From Nitrincola schmidtii (GTDB lineage Bacteria; Pseudomonadota; Gammaproteobacteria; Pseudomonadales; Balneatricaceae), in NCBI RefSeq assembly GCF_008973715.1, contig NZ_WBOL01000006.1, positions 124,001 to 188,000 on the forward strand: a DNA stretch of 64,000 bases, read 5' to 3'. The number at the start of each line of letters is the position of its first letter. The first letter of the stretch is position 1. Under the pieces are notes generated by a model. That model did no database searches, was not told the DNA's origin, and was given only the letters and a program-made list of their open reading frames with translations. Below, in pieces: positions 47,119-56,703 of this stretch. A program made the translations under genes and the position numbers.

Positions 47119-48578
47119 ATATGATTTTGTCGCCTATCCCCTGGCTACTGGTGATTCCGCTGGCGGGTGCCGTTTTGACCATGTTGGTGCCCTATCATTG
47201 GCGCTCACCCGCTTCAGTCGTGGGCATATTCACGCAACTGATGGCATCCGTTGTACTCTGGTATCAGGTGACGCATTACGGACCACAGTTTTATGCCATG
47301 GCGGATTGGCAAGCGCCTTTAGGGATTGCGCTTCGTGCTGACGGTTTGGCAACACTTTTCATTTTAATGAGTAGCCTAGTGGCTTCTGCGTGTGCGTTTT
47401 ATGCTCATGCTTATTTAAGCCTGCAAAAGCGTGCTCACTTTTGGCCGTTGCTCTGGTTTTTATGGGCATCGTTGAATGGTATCTGGCTGGCAGCTGATAC
47501 CTTCAATCTCTATGTAGGATTAGAGTTACTCACGTTTGCAGCGGTTGGACTGGTTGCTTTTGCATCAGATGAGCGCTCGTTAGAAGCCTCTATTCGTTAT
47601 CTTTATGCCGCACTGTTAGGATCAATGGCGTACTTGTTAGGGGTCGCTCTGCTTTACGGCGCTCAGGGAACCTTATCCATGGATAGCTTAGCAGAGACTT
47701 GGCATTGGGGGCCGACCAATCAAGTCGCCGTTACCCTGATTCTCGGGGGCTTACTGCTAAAAACAGCTGTTTTTCCATTACACACGTGGCTACCACCGGC
47801 TCATGGCGGCGCGTTAACACCCGTAAGCGCATTGTTGTCTGCGTTGGTGATCAAGGCTTCTTTTTATATTCTGCTTCGCTTTTGGATAGAGTTCCAAATC
47901 TATCAATTCTTACCTTCTTTATCCCAACTATTAGGGGCTCTGGGCGCTGGCGCGATTCTTTGGGGTGGATGGATGGCATTACGCCAAACACACCTAAAGA
48001 TGGTGGTTGCCTACTCAACCGTCGCGCAGATAGGTTATATGACCTTAATGTTTCCTCTGCTGGTTGCAGAAAGCAGTGAAGCATCCCTGCTGGCCTATCA
48101 AGGCGGTATTTTAATGCTACTCGCTCACGCTTTTGCCAAGGCGGGAATGTTCTTAGCAGCGGGTAATCTCATTTTCTGCACAGGCAAACCCGACTTAGTC
48201 TCGCTTGCGGGTATGAGTCGCTATCGACCACTGAATATATTTGCTTTTGGCTTGGCCGGTGTCAGTCTGATGGGGCTACCTCCCAGCGGGGGTTTTAACG
48301 CCAAATGGCTGCTGCTACAAAGCAGCTTTATGTCGGGGCAATGGTGGTGGATCGTGGTATTACTGCTCGGTAACCTTTTGTCTGCTGCTTATGTCTTCAG
48401 AGTGTTTGCCTACACCTATCAAGAAACCGATGCACTCGATACCTATAAGCGCCCAAAACTATCACTGGAACTGATTGCATTAGGTCTATCCGTAGGCAGT
48501 ATTTTACTGGGGTTTATTTCCGTATGGCCACTCGAAATGATTAGCTTGCCGGGACCGGTCATGGAGGCACTGCCATGA
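47115..48578 (+). CDS. mrpD: Mrp proton-conducting subunit, MrpD-like copy 1
   Basis: The 487-residue protein belongs to the NuoL/M/N-type antiporter-like family, with about 14 membrane spans. The conserved TM5 Glu is in NLYVGLELLTFAAVGL. The TM7 Lys is in LLLKTAVFPLHTWLPPAHGGA, and the broken-helix region VSALLSALVIKASFYILLRFW follows. YSTVAQIGYM and LLAHAFAKAGMFLAAGNL complete the pattern. All the main proton-path residues are present. It overlaps both neighbours by four bases. Confidence 0.85.
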   Translation: MNMILSPIPWLLVIPLAGAVLTMLVPYHWRSPASVVGIFTQLMASVVLWYQVTHYGPQFYAMADWQAPLGIALRADGLATLFILMSSLVASACAFYAHAYLSLQKRAHFWPLLWFLWASLNGIWLAADTFNLYVGLELLTFAAVGLVAFASDERSLEASIRYLYAALLGSMAYLLGVALLYGAQGTLSMDSLAETWHWGPTNQVAVTLILGGLLLKTAVFPLHTWLPPAHGGALTPVSALLSALVIKASFYILLRFWIEFQIYQFLPSLSQLLGALGAGAILWGGWMALRQTHLKMVVAYSTVAQIGYMTLMFPLLVAESSEASLLAYQGGILMLLAHAFAKAGMFLAAGNLIFCTGKPDLVSLAGMSRYRPLNIFAFGLAGVSLMGLPPSGGFNAKWLLLQSSFMSGQWWWIVVLLLGNLLSAAYVFRVFAYTYQETDALDTYKRPKLSLELIALGLSVGSILLGFISVWPLEMISLPGPVMEALP

Positions 48579-50071
48579 ACTGGTTTGATTGGCTACCTTT
48601 AGCGATATTAATGACCTCCTTCATGGCAGCAACGATTATTTTTATGCTGCCAGAACAGCGCCATATCCTTCGCAGCACGGTGAACCTTGGTGCAGCCTGT
48701 ATCAAGCTTATCTTGATTGTGTTTTTGATACAGGTGGTATTAAAACAACAGTATCCTGAAATACGTTTAGAAGTGCTTCCCGGGTTAGACTTGATTTTGC
48801 GTGCTGATTCTCTGGCGATTTTGTTCGCCGGTTTGTCTTCAGTGCTCTGGCTGTTCACCACCCTCTATGCCATAGGCTATCTTGAAAACTCGCCTAACCG
48901 AAGCCGTTTCTTTGGTTACTTTAGCTTATGTGTCGCGAGTACGATGGGAATATCGCTGGCGGGTAACCTGTTCACCTTTTTAATCTTTTATGAACTCTTA
49001 ACCCTTTCAACCTATCCTCTAGTGGTACATCGAGGTAATGCAGCCTCGATCAAAGCAGGTCGAACCTATTTGATCTACACCCTAAGCGGCGGTGTCGTTC
49101 TGTTACTAGGTGTTGCCTCTCTTTATGCACTTGGAGGAGATATCGCGTTTGGTGATATTGAACGGACCGCTGCGTTAGTCGGCACTTGGCCGGAACTGAT
49201 GACCATCATCTTTATTTTACTAATTGCTGGTTTAGGGGTTAAAGCGGCCATTTTCCCTTTTCATGGCTGGCTACCCACCGCCATGGTGGCTCCTGCACCC
49301 GTCAGTGCGCTTCTGCATGCGGTAGCGGTCGTTAAAGCGGGGGCTTTTGGTATCGTCAGAGTGGTTTACGATATCTATGGTATAGAGTTGTCTTGGCAGC
49401 AAGGCTTTCTTTTTCCGATTGCGGTGCTGGCTTCATTCACCATTTTATATGGCTCATGGCGAGCACTACAGCAAAGTGATATTAAAAAACGACTAGCCTA
49501 TTCAACCGTTAGCCAAGTCTCTTATATCTTACTAGGCATCAGTATATTTGGTCCCTTGGGTACCATCGGTGGTTTAGTTCATTTGTTACATCAAGGCTTG
49601 ATGAAAGTCACCTTGTTCTTTTGCGCAGGTAACTTTGCTGAAACCCTTGGTATTCATAAGATTCATGAATTAGATGGCGTTGGCAAACGCTTACCACTGA
49701 CCAGTGCTGCCTTCACGGTGGGTGCTTTAGGTATGATCGGGTTACCTCCTGTTGCTGGGTTCATTAGCAAGTGGTATCTGGGTATGGGAGCACTGGAAGC
49801 CAATATGGAATGGGTTATTTTTGTGCTGATCGGCAGTAGCCTGCTTAATGCGGCTTATTTCTTACCGGTACTCAAACGTATTTGGTTTAACCCTCAGCAA
49901 GGGCAATGGCCTCTCGAAGTGATCAATAACAACCGAGACGCAATACCTTTACTGCTTATTCCAGCATTAGTCACAGCTTCCCTGAGTATCGCTGCCGGTT
50001 TATTTGCCAGCTCTATCTTAAGCCCCTTGGGATGGGCGGAACTGATTACCCTAAGGGAGTACCTGCGATGA
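48575..50071 (+). CDS. mrpD: Mrp proton-conducting subunit, MrpD-like copy 2
   Basis: The 498-residue protein is a second antiporter-like subunit with about 14 spans. Features are FLIFYELLTLSTYPLVVHRG with the TM5 Glu, and GLGVKAAIFPFHGWLPTAMVAPAPVSALLHAVAVVKAG with the TM7 Lys. YSTVSQVSYILLGI and LLHQGLMKVTLFFCAGNF follow. It looks closer to true MrpD/MbhH proteins than copy 1. It overlaps the next gene by four bases. Confidence 0.85.
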   Translation: MNWFDWLPLAILMTSFMAATIIFMLPEQRHILRSTVNLGAACIKLILIVFLIQVVLKQQYPEIRLEVLPGLDLILRADSLAILFAGLSSVLWLFTTLYAIGYLENSPNRSRFFGYFSLCVASTMGISLAGNLFTFLIFYELLTLSTYPLVVHRGNAASIKAGRTYLIYTLSGGVVLLLGVASLYALGGDIAFGDIERTAALVGTWPELMTIIFILLIAGLGVKAAIFPFHGWLPTAMVAPAPVSALLHAVAVVKAGAFGIVRVVYDIYGIELSWQQGFLFPIAVLASFTILYGSWRALQQSDIKKRLAYSTVSQVSYILLGISIFGPLGTIGGLVHLLHQGLMKVTLFFCAGNFAETLGIHKIHELDGVGKRLPLTSAAFTVGALGMIGLPPVAGFISKWYLGMGALEANMEWVIFVLIGSSLLNAAYFLPVLKRIWFNPQQGQWPLEVINNNRDAIPLLLIPALVTASLSIAAGLFASSILSPLGWAELITLREYLR

Positions 50072-51771
50072 TTAGCCAAGGATTACTCTTTTTAACACCT
50101 TTGTTTCCGTTGATGTTGGCAGTACTCGCCTGCTTCGAGCGCTTCAAGAAAAATGCAGGCATCTTAGCGGTCATTGCCGTTCTACCCGCATTATTGCTCA
50201 GTTTACTTCATCTGGGACAGCTAGAAGCGACTTACCTAAGCATGCCTGCTGTACTATTGGGAAGTGTCTGGCATACCCATCCCACGGGTATGACCTTTTT
50301 ACTCTTTACCTCAGTATTGTGGTTCTTCAGTGCACTCTATGGCATTGGCTATCACAAAGCTGATGACAAAGCTCAGCGATTTTGGATTTTATGGCTACTC
50401 ACGCTTAGTGGTAATCTAGGGTTATTAGTCAGTGCCGATATCATCAGTTTTTACGGCTTTTTCGCCCTGATGACCTTTGCAGGCTATGGCTTAGTCATTC
50501 ATACCGGAAAAGAGCTGGCTTTACGTGCTGGCCGAATCTATCTAATCATGGCGGTTATCGGTGAGATGCTGATACTGACCGCTTTATTTCTAGGCAGTGC
50601 CGCCACAGGGCACACCTCTATTCTCGCTCAGGATATTGCCGCAGCAATTCCAGAATCAAATTACCTAAATCTGGTGATGTTTTGTTTGTTTTTCGGCTTT
50701 GGTGTCAAAGCAGGCATCCCGCTCATGCATCTTTGGCTTCCCTTAGCGCATCCCGTTGCACCGACACCCGCCAGCGCCGTTCTCAGTGGTGCCATGATTA
50801 AAGCAGGTCTGTTTGCTTGGATCAGTCTTTTCCCATTGGGATATCTACAATCGTCAGCATGGGGAATGTTACTGATTTTATTTGGCTTTGTAGCGTCTTT
50901 TGGTGGTGGATTGATAGGCATGTTACAGCAAGCACCCAAAGCGGTGCTCGCCTACTCCAGTATTAGCCAAATGGGGTTAATGACCGTCACCATCGGTTGT
51001 TTATTCTTAAAACCAGAACTCACTCCCATAGTCATTCCAGCTCTGGCTTTCTTTGCACTGCATCATGCGCTTTCTAAAGGAGCGTTGTTTTTATCGGTTG
51101 GCATCAACAACCAATATCAATCTATTCCGATCATGTTATTTGTTATAGGGATGCTGTTACCTGCCTTGTCTTTGGTCGGCCTTGCAGGCAGTGGTATTCA
51201 AGCAAAATTATTACTGAAAGAAGGACTTTATGCCCTTTATCTCCCCGGTATTGTGACAGGTATCACCCTCAGTGCTCTGGCTACCACAGGATTGATGTTT
51301 CGATTTCTATGGTTACTCAGGCAAGAAAGACGAGAATCGGGTCAAGTAACATCAGCTGATCCATGGATGCAATTAAGTTGGGCTGGATTGCTGTTATGTG
51401 GTTTTTTAGCGCCGGTCATGTTTAGTGGCAACCTAGAAACTCAGAGCATCCTACAACAACCCTTTGAATACCTAGGATTACTCTGGGTTCCTGTTATTGC
51501 GAGTATCTTTGCGGTTTGGTTTATTAGCCATCCTCTTCGAGCCAGTGTTCCTCAAGGCGACATCATTGTGTTAATAGAGCCTTGGTTTAGCATTAAAGAA
51601 GCGAGCGCGGGAGCAAAAGAGACAAGGACTAAGCCAAACCTATTAGTTTGGGCCGACAAAGATCAACAACCCACTCCTTCAGCCACACTTGAGATCTTTA
51701 GTCGATCTCAAGTGGCTGCATTATTAGGGGTATTACTATTATTCGCTAACGTATTGATCTGGCTTTATTAA
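50068..51771 (+). CDS. Mrp antiporter-like subunit, copy 3, lacking the TM5 glutamate
   Basis: The 567-residue protein is a third NuoL/M/N-family member with about 14-15 spans and a longer C-terminal cytosolic part. It keeps the TM7 Lys (FGVKAGIPLMHLWLPLAHPVAPTPASAVLSG in part) and YSSISQMGLMTV. The region aligned with YEL in copy 2 reads FYGFFALMTFAGYGLVIH, so the TM5 Glu is Ala. The ATG at 50068 overlaps the copy 2 stop (ATGA); a GTG-like extension to 50032 is unlikely. Its stop codon overlaps that of the convergent alcohol dehydrogenase gene. Confidence 0.8.
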   Translation: MISQGLLFLTPLFPLMLAVLACFERFKKNAGILAVIAVLPALLLSLLHLGQLEATYLSMPAVLLGSVWHTHPTGMTFLLFTSVLWFFSALYGIGYHKADDKAQRFWILWLLTLSGNLGLLVSADIISFYGFFALMTFAGYGLVIHTGKELALRAGRIYLIMAVIGEMLILTALFLGSAATGHTSILAQDIAAAIPESNYLNLVMFCLFFGFGVKAGIPLMHLWLPLAHPVAPTPASAVLSGAMIKAGLFAWISLFPLGYLQSSAWGMLLILFGFVASFGGGLIGMLQQAPKAVLAYSSISQMGLMTVTIGCLFLKPELTPIVIPALAFFALHHALSKGALFLSVGINNQYQSIPIMLFVIGMLLPALSLVGLAGSGIQAKLLLKEGLYALYLPGIVTGITLSALATTGLMFRFLWLLRQERRESGQVTSADPWMQLSWAGLLLCGFLAPVMFSGNLETQSILQQPFEYLGLLWVPVIASIFAVWFISHPLRASVPQGDIIVLIEPWFSIKEASAGAKETRTKPNLLVWADKDQQPTPSATLEIFSRSQVAALLGVLLLFANVLIWLY

Positions 51772-52847
51772 ACCGCCTGAATGGCCACTTTCAGCACACC
51801 ATCACGTTGGTTAGAGAAAAGGTCATACGCCTCTACAATATTTTCCAGCGAATAACGATGGGTGACCATGGGCCCCAAATCAATTCGGCCTGAAGCAATA
51901 ATACTCATCAGGCGGCGCATTCGTTCTTTGCCGCCCGGGCAGAGCGAGGTGATAATTTTGTGATCACCTAAACCAGCGCAGAAGGCATCGAGTGGAATAT
52001 GCAAATCTGACGAGTAAACACCTAAGCTAGATAAGGTTCCTCCAGGCTTGAGCACTCGAAGAGCGGCTTCAAACGTCGATTGCAGTCCAAGTGCCTCAAT
52101 GGAAGCGTCAACGCCACGCCCACCAGTAATTTTGAGTATTTCTGATACCACGTCGACTTTATTAAAATCGAGAGTAATATCAGCGCCCATTTTTCGAGCC
52201 ATCTGCAAACGTTCTGGTATACCGTCCACCACAATAATTTGGCTGGCACCTCGAAGTTTTGCACCGGCGGTTGCACACAGTCCTATCGGTCCCTGAGCAA
52301 ATACTGCGACGGTATCACCAATACGAATATTGGCAGATTCTGCGCCAGCAAAGCCGGTCGACATAATATCGGGGCACATCAGCACCTGTTCATCGGTTAA
52401 ACCGTCAGGTACGGGCGATAAGTTAGCTTGGGCATCCGGTACCAGTAGATATTCTGCTTGCGCACCATCAATGGTGTTACCAAAGCGCCAGCCACCCATG
52501 GGTTTATAACCATGCGAATGACTACCGCCATCTTGAGCACTGCAACCATCTTGGCAACCATAGGAAGTAAAGCTAGGGCAAATGGCACCCGCTATAACAC
52601 GCTGGCCTTCTTGATACCCCTGCACATTGGCACCCAGTTTTTCAATAATACCGACGGGTTCATGCCCGACTGTTAAGCCTTTTGCAACGGGATATTCGCC
52701 TTTTAGAATATGGATATCAGTGCCACAAATCGTGGTGGTCGTGACGCGAATCAACGCATCATTGGGGCCAATATCGGGGATAGGCTTGTCTTCTAACTCA
52801 ATACGGCCCGGTGCTACGAACACAGCCGCTTTCATCATCATCGCCAT
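51768..52847 (-). CDS. Zinc-dependent secondary alcohol dehydrogenase (isopropanol-dehydrogenase type)
   Basis: The 359-residue product is a medium-chain dehydrogenase. It resembles the NADP-dependent secondary alcohol dehydrogenase of Clostridium beijerinckii. Catalytic zinc residues are Cys in TICGTDIHILKG, His in TVGHEPVGIIEKLG, and the Asp in MCPDIMSTGFAGAE. The cofactor fold shows VAVFAQGPIGLCATAGAKLRGA, and SLCPGGKERMRRLM matches the relatives. A Cys-rich stretch, CPSFTSYGCQDGC, lies near residue 90. Three Met codons open the frame, so the exact start is uncertain. The physiological substrate is unknown. It is divergent from the MoxR gene. Confidence 0.8.
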   Translation of the reverse strand: MAMMMKAAVFVAPGRIELEDKPIPDIGPNDALIRVTTTTICGTDIHILKGEYPVAKGLTVGHEPVGIIEKLGANVQGYQEGQRVIAGAICPSFTSYGCQDGCSAQDGGSHSHGYKPMGGWRFGNTIDGAQAEYLLVPDAQANLSPVPDGLTDEQVLMCPDIMSTGFAGAESANIRIGDTVAVFAQGPIGLCATAGAKLRGASQIIVVDGIPERLQMARKMGADITLDFNKVDVVSEILKITGGRGVDASIEALGLQSTFEAALRVLKPGGTLSSLGVYSSDLHIPLDAFCAGLGDHKIITSLCPGGKERMRRLMSIIASGRIDLGPMVTHRYSLENIVEAYDLFSNQRDGVLKVAIQAV

Positions 52848-52994
52848 CTCATTCTCCTGATTGTTGCATCATTTTATGATTTATTCTGTGATGCACTTTG
52901 CTTGCCTTGAACCATCTTTGAAAATTCTTTGAAAACAAACAAATTTCAAATATTTCTCTTTAAATCTAGTACAGAAAGGATGGCTATACCACGC

Positions 52995-53029
52995 TGCAAC
53001 GCAGCATGTTTGAGCCAAAGCGCGTTGCA
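52995..53029. promoter_or_regulatory. Inverted repeat in the adh-moxR intergenic region
   Basis: TGCAACGC and GCGTTGCA lie 19 bases apart in the gap between the divergent alcohol dehydrogenase and MoxR genes. The left arm overlaps a second small palindrome (GCTGC AAC GCAGC). It could be an operator for a dimeric regulator or a hairpin in the moxR leader; I cannot decide. Confidence 0.35.
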
Positions 53030-53073
53030 CAGTAAACTCTGTGCTTACTGAAATATTAAGATGGAAACACGTC

Positions 53074-53919
53074 ATGCAATTCACCGGAACAGAGCGCTAT
53101 GTCGCGACAGATGAACTTCAATTAGCGGTTAATGCAGCACTCACACTGGAGCGTCCATTATTGATAAAAGGTGAACCAGGCACGGGTAAAACCCTATTGG
53201 CGGAAGAGGTAGCCAGTGCGTTAGGGCGGCCTTTGTTTACTTGGCATGTGAAATCCACCACTAAAGCGCAACAGGGTTTATATGAATATGATGCGGTTTC
53301 ACGATTACGCGACTCACAACTCGGTGATGACCGGGTGCATGACATCAGCAACTACATCGTTCCCGGTAAAGTATGGGAGGCCTTTACCAGCGAAACACCG
53401 GCTGTACTGCTGATTGATGAGATAGATAAAGCGGACATTGAATTCCCAAATGACCTGTTACTGGAATTGGATCGCATGGAGTTTCATGTCTACGAAACAC
53501 AACAAAATATCAAAGCGCATCATCGTCCATTAGTCATTATTACCTCCAATAATGAAAAAGAACTACCGGATGCTTTCCTAAGACGCTGCTTTTTTCATTA
53601 CATTCGCTTCCCTGATAAAGACACCATGCGCCAAATCATTCAGGTGCATTTTGCAGATATCCAAAAACAGCTCGTCGAGCGGGCATTAGAAGTCTTTTAT
53701 GATCTTCGCGACATTTCAGGATTAAAGAAAAAGCCCAGTACCTCTGAACTCGTCGATTGGCTGAAACTCTTGATGGCAGATGATCTTGCCCGCGATGTAT
53801 TGTTAAAACAAGATACCGCGTCAGCGGTTCCACCCCTGTGTGGGGCACTGGTAAAAAATGAACAGGATACCAGTCTATTGGAACGCCTAGCGTTTATGAT
53901 TCGTCGCCAACAGCGCTAA
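53074..53919 (+). CDS. MoxR-type AAA+ ATPase
   Basis: MoxR ATPases act as chaperones that help assemble or activate a partner complex, often with a VWA protein. The 281-residue product has the Walker A motif GEPGTGKTLLAEEVA near residue 33, Walker B VLLIDEIDKADIEFP, and sensor 1 ITSNNEKELPDAFLRRC with the arginine finger region. The frame is open upstream to 53041, but the ATG at 53074 gives the usual MQFTGTERYV start and has GGAAA before it. It lies 13 bases before the VWA gene. Confidence 0.9.
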   Translation: MQFTGTERYVATDELQLAVNAALTLERPLLIKGEPGTGKTLLAEEVASALGRPLFTWHVKSTTKAQQGLYEYDAVSRLRDSQLGDDRVHDISNYIVPGKVWEAFTSETPAVLLIDEIDKADIEFPNDLLLELDRMEFHVYETQQNIKAHHRPLVIITSNNEKELPDAFLRRCFFHYIRFPDKDTMRQIIQVHFADIQKQLVERALEVFYDLRDISGLKKKPSTSELVDWLKLLMADDLARDVLLKQDTASAVPPLCGALVKNEQDTSLLERLAFMIRRQQR

Positions 53920-53932
53920 TAAGGTCGTCTCG

Positions 53933-55111
53933 ATGCTGATCGATTTTTTCGAAACTCTACGAAAAGCCGAAGTTCCTGCGACGCCGAGGGAGTTTTTGGA
54001 TCTCATTCGTGCGCTAGATAATAATCTGGCCTTTGCCGATCTGAATGCTTTTTACCTGCTCGGGCGCACCTGTTTGGTAAAAGATGAAAAGTACTATGAT
54101 CGATTTGACCAAGCCTTTTCTTACTACTTCTCTGGTCTAGGCGAATTGCCCATGTCACTGGAGCAGTTGATTCCTGATGAATGGCTGCGCAAAACCTTTT
54201 CTAAACAACTGACCGATGCTGAAAAAGCTGAACTGAGTAGCCTTGGCAGCTTAGAGAAACTGCTCGAAACCCTGCAAGAACGACTCAATGAGCAAAAAGG
54301 ACGTCATGCGGGTGGTAATAAATGGATAGGCACAGGAGGAACATCACCCTTTGGACACAGTGGTTATCACCCAGAAGGCGTCAGAATCGGTGGCGAGTCC
54401 CGCCATCGCAAAGCCGTGAAGGTATGGGATAAGCGCGAGTTTCGTAACCTAGACGACCATCAAAATCTTGATAATCGTAATATCCAGGTTGCCTTAAAAC
54501 GCCTGCGTAAATTTGCGCGCACTGGCGCCCATGAAGAACTCGATCTGGAATCCACTATTCGAGCGACTGCACGCAATGCAGGTCACTTAGATATCAAAAT
54601 GGTTCGTGAACGTCATAATGCTGTTAAGGTGCTGCTGTTGTTGGATATTGGTGGCTCCATGGATGAACATATTCAGCATATTGAAGCGCTGTTTAGTGCT
54701 TGCCGAACTGAATTTCGTCATCTTGAAAGCTATTACTTTCATAACTGCATCTATGAATCAGTTTGGCGTGATAATCGCCGTCGTTTCGATAACCGCACCG
54801 CAACACTCGATCTGATCAACACTTACGCCTCTGATTATAAAGTCATTATTGTTGGCGATGCGTCCATGTCACCCTATGAGATTGCTGTTCCGGGTGGCAG
54901 TGTTGAACACATGAATGCAGAACCAGGTCAACGTTGGATTGAACGTATCACCCATCATTGGCCATCAATCGTCTGGCTCAACCCCGTCGAGCAGCGCTAC
55001 TGGCCTTACACTCAGTCTATTGGCATGGTGCAAAGCTTGGTTCAACAACGTATGTATCCGATGACGTTAGAAGGGTTGGATGGTGCGATGAAAGAGCTCA
55101 GTAAGCATTAA
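53933..55111 (+). CDS. VWA-domain protein, CoxE-like, partner of MoxR
   Basis: The 392-residue protein has a helical N-terminal region (residues 1-120) of the CoxE type, a Gly-rich linker (GGNKWIGTGGTSPFGHSGY), and a VWA domain from about 220. The metal-site motif is LLLLDIGGSMDEHIQ, with Gly-Gly-Ser instead of the common Asp-x-Ser-x-Ser. VIIVGDASMSPYEI comes later. MoxR/VWA pairs often mature metalloenzymes or assemble membrane complexes. Apart from the divergent alcohol dehydrogenase, no target is adjacent. The 250 bases downstream hold no gene that I can see. Confidence 0.85.
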   Translation: MLIDFFETLRKAEVPATPREFLDLIRALDNNLAFADLNAFYLLGRTCLVKDEKYYDRFDQAFSYYFSGLGELPMSLEQLIPDEWLRKTFSKQLTDAEKAELSSLGSLEKLLETLQERLNEQKGRHAGGNKWIGTGGTSPFGHSGYHPEGVRIGGESRHRKAVKVWDKREFRNLDDHQNLDNRNIQVALKRLRKFARTGAHEELDLESTIRATARNAGHLDIKMVRERHNAVKVLLLLDIGGSMDEHIQHIEALFSACRTEFRHLESYYFHNCIYESVWRDNRRRFDNRTATLDLINTYASDYKVIIVGDASMSPYEIAVPGGSVEHMNAEPGQRWIERITHHWPSIVWLNPVEQRYWPYTQSIGMVQSLVQQRMYPMTLEGLDGAMKELSKH

Positions 55112-55359
55112 CACCTGAATCCGTGACTTCAGACTCAACAAAAGTGTTCAAAACCCTGCAATAGCAAGGCGTCCAACATTAAAATAAAGCTGTTAAGTAA
55201 GGCTTGAAGTTCAAGACAGTATCTAAACTCCGATCTTCAATGGACTACATTCGAATTAAACTTCCAGCTTTTCCAATGCTGAGGTATCTTCTGGGGGTTT
55301 AGTAAACGCCGTGTTTTTTATTTAGATAGCAATAATTCACACATTGATTCTCGTAAAAA

Positions 55360-56691
55360 CTAACGGCAATGACGAAGAAGTTCGTCTTTTAACGATTTTA
55401 AATTAATTGGTTTGGTTAAGAATCCATTCATACCCGCTGTCTCACATTTTTCACGATCCTCTGAGAAAGCGTTAGCGGTCAGTGCCACGATAATGGGTTG
55501 CTTTAGATCATTTCTCGAACGGATTACGGTCGTTGCGGTAATCCCGTCCATAACAGGCATCTGCATATCCATTAAAACCAAATCAAAATAATGATTTTCA
55601 ATCTGCTCAATCGCTTGCAATCCATTTTCAGCTAGAACAACCGCTACACCGATCTTTTCCATCAGTTTTCTGACAAGCATTTGGTTTACAGGGTTATCCT
55701 CTACTAGCAGAACACGTAATTCGTGAAGATTTTCGATGCTGGTTTCTTCATGTGGATCAGTAACACTGATGGACTTGGGAGTGTTTGCTTTAAAGGAAAA
55801 ACTAAAACGACTGCCGTGAACAATTGATTCGTCTAACCAGAGCGATCCCTGCATCGCTTTAGCGAGATGCTTAGAGATAATGAGGCCTAAACCACTCCCC
55901 CCATATTTACGTGTGATCGTGCTATCGACTTGGCTAAATGGCTTAAATAAGCGTTCGCGGTGTTCTAGAGAAATGCCTATCCCGGTATCTTGCACAAACG
56001 CTAGCCACGAATCAGATTCGGAAGGGTTCTTCTGTAGCCCAATCGTGATGTCACCTTCATGAGTGAATTTAATCGCGTTAGAGATCAAATTAAAAAATAT
56101 CTGTCTAAGGCGCGTTGGATCGCCTAGCAGGTGTTGCGGCAAATCTGTTGATATCGCAAGATTTAATGAAAGCCCTTTGTCTGATATCTGGGTTGAAAAA
56201 ATCGCTATCAAATCGTCAATGAGTGCCTTGAGATTAAACGGAATATTCTCTAACTCTAACTTTCCTGCTTCAATTTTAGATAAATCGAGAATATCACTGA
56301 TCAGTGACAGCAGTGTTTGACCACAGTTAGTCAAGGTATTTAAATACTGGCTCTGTTCTGGCGTGATGGATGTTGTTCTCAGTAACTCCGTCATACCAAG
56401 AACTCCATTAAGCGGCGTTCGAATCTCATGGCTCATCGTCGCCAAAAACTCTGATTTAGCCTGGGTCGCTTTTTTAGCCTGACTCAGTGCTTCAGACAAC
56501 TCTTGCGTTCGTTGATCTATTCTATTTTCAAGATCACTTGCCAATTGCAGAAGGTTTTGATTTGCGTGATAAAGCTCTAGACTTTTACCTTCAAGGAGGG
56601 CTTCTGCTTCTTTTCGAGCTCGTCTTTCTCTATCTAAGCGTTTGGCCCACCGTGCTTCAAGCGTTGCGACATCATTCATCGTATCAGTCAT
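55360..56691 (-). CDS. Soluble hybrid histidine kinase, H-NOX partner (HahK-like)
   Basis: The 443-residue protein has no membrane span or known sensor domain. It starts with a coiled coil (residues 10-85, rich in Glu, Arg and Leu). A HisKA domain follows with [19 protein letters not shown], phospho-His near 88. The ATPase domain shows [23 protein letters not shown] and [15 protein letters not shown] receiver domain ends the protein, with [16 protein letters not shown] holding the phospho-Asp. It lies 12 bases after the H-NOX gene. H-NOX proteins with bound NO inhibit such kinases in Shewanella, Vibrio and Pseudoalteromonas, so this is likely a nitric-oxide relay. Confidence 0.85.
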   Translation of the reverse strand: MTDTMNDVATLEARWAKRLDRERRARKEAEALLEGKSLELYHANQNLLQLASDLENRIDQRTQELSEALSQAKKATQAKSEFLATMSHEIRTPLNGVLGMTELLRTTSITPEQSQYLNTLTNCGQTLLSLISDILDLSKIEAGKLELENIPFNLKALIDDLIAIFSTQISDKGLSLNLAISTDLPQHLLGDPTRLRQIFFNLISNAIKFTHEGDITIGLQKNPSESDSWLAFVQDTGIGISLEHRERLFKPFSQVDSTITRKYGGSGLGLIISKHLAKAMQGSLWLDESIVHGSRFSFSFKANTPKSISVTDPHEETSIENLHELRVLLVEDNPVNQMLVRKLMEKIGVAVVLAENGLQAIEQIENHYFDLVLMDMQMPVMDGITATTVIRSRNDLKQPIIVALTANAFSEDREKCETAGMNGFLTKPINLKSLKDELLRHCR

Positions 56692-56703
56692 CAGCTTGAA
56701 TTC

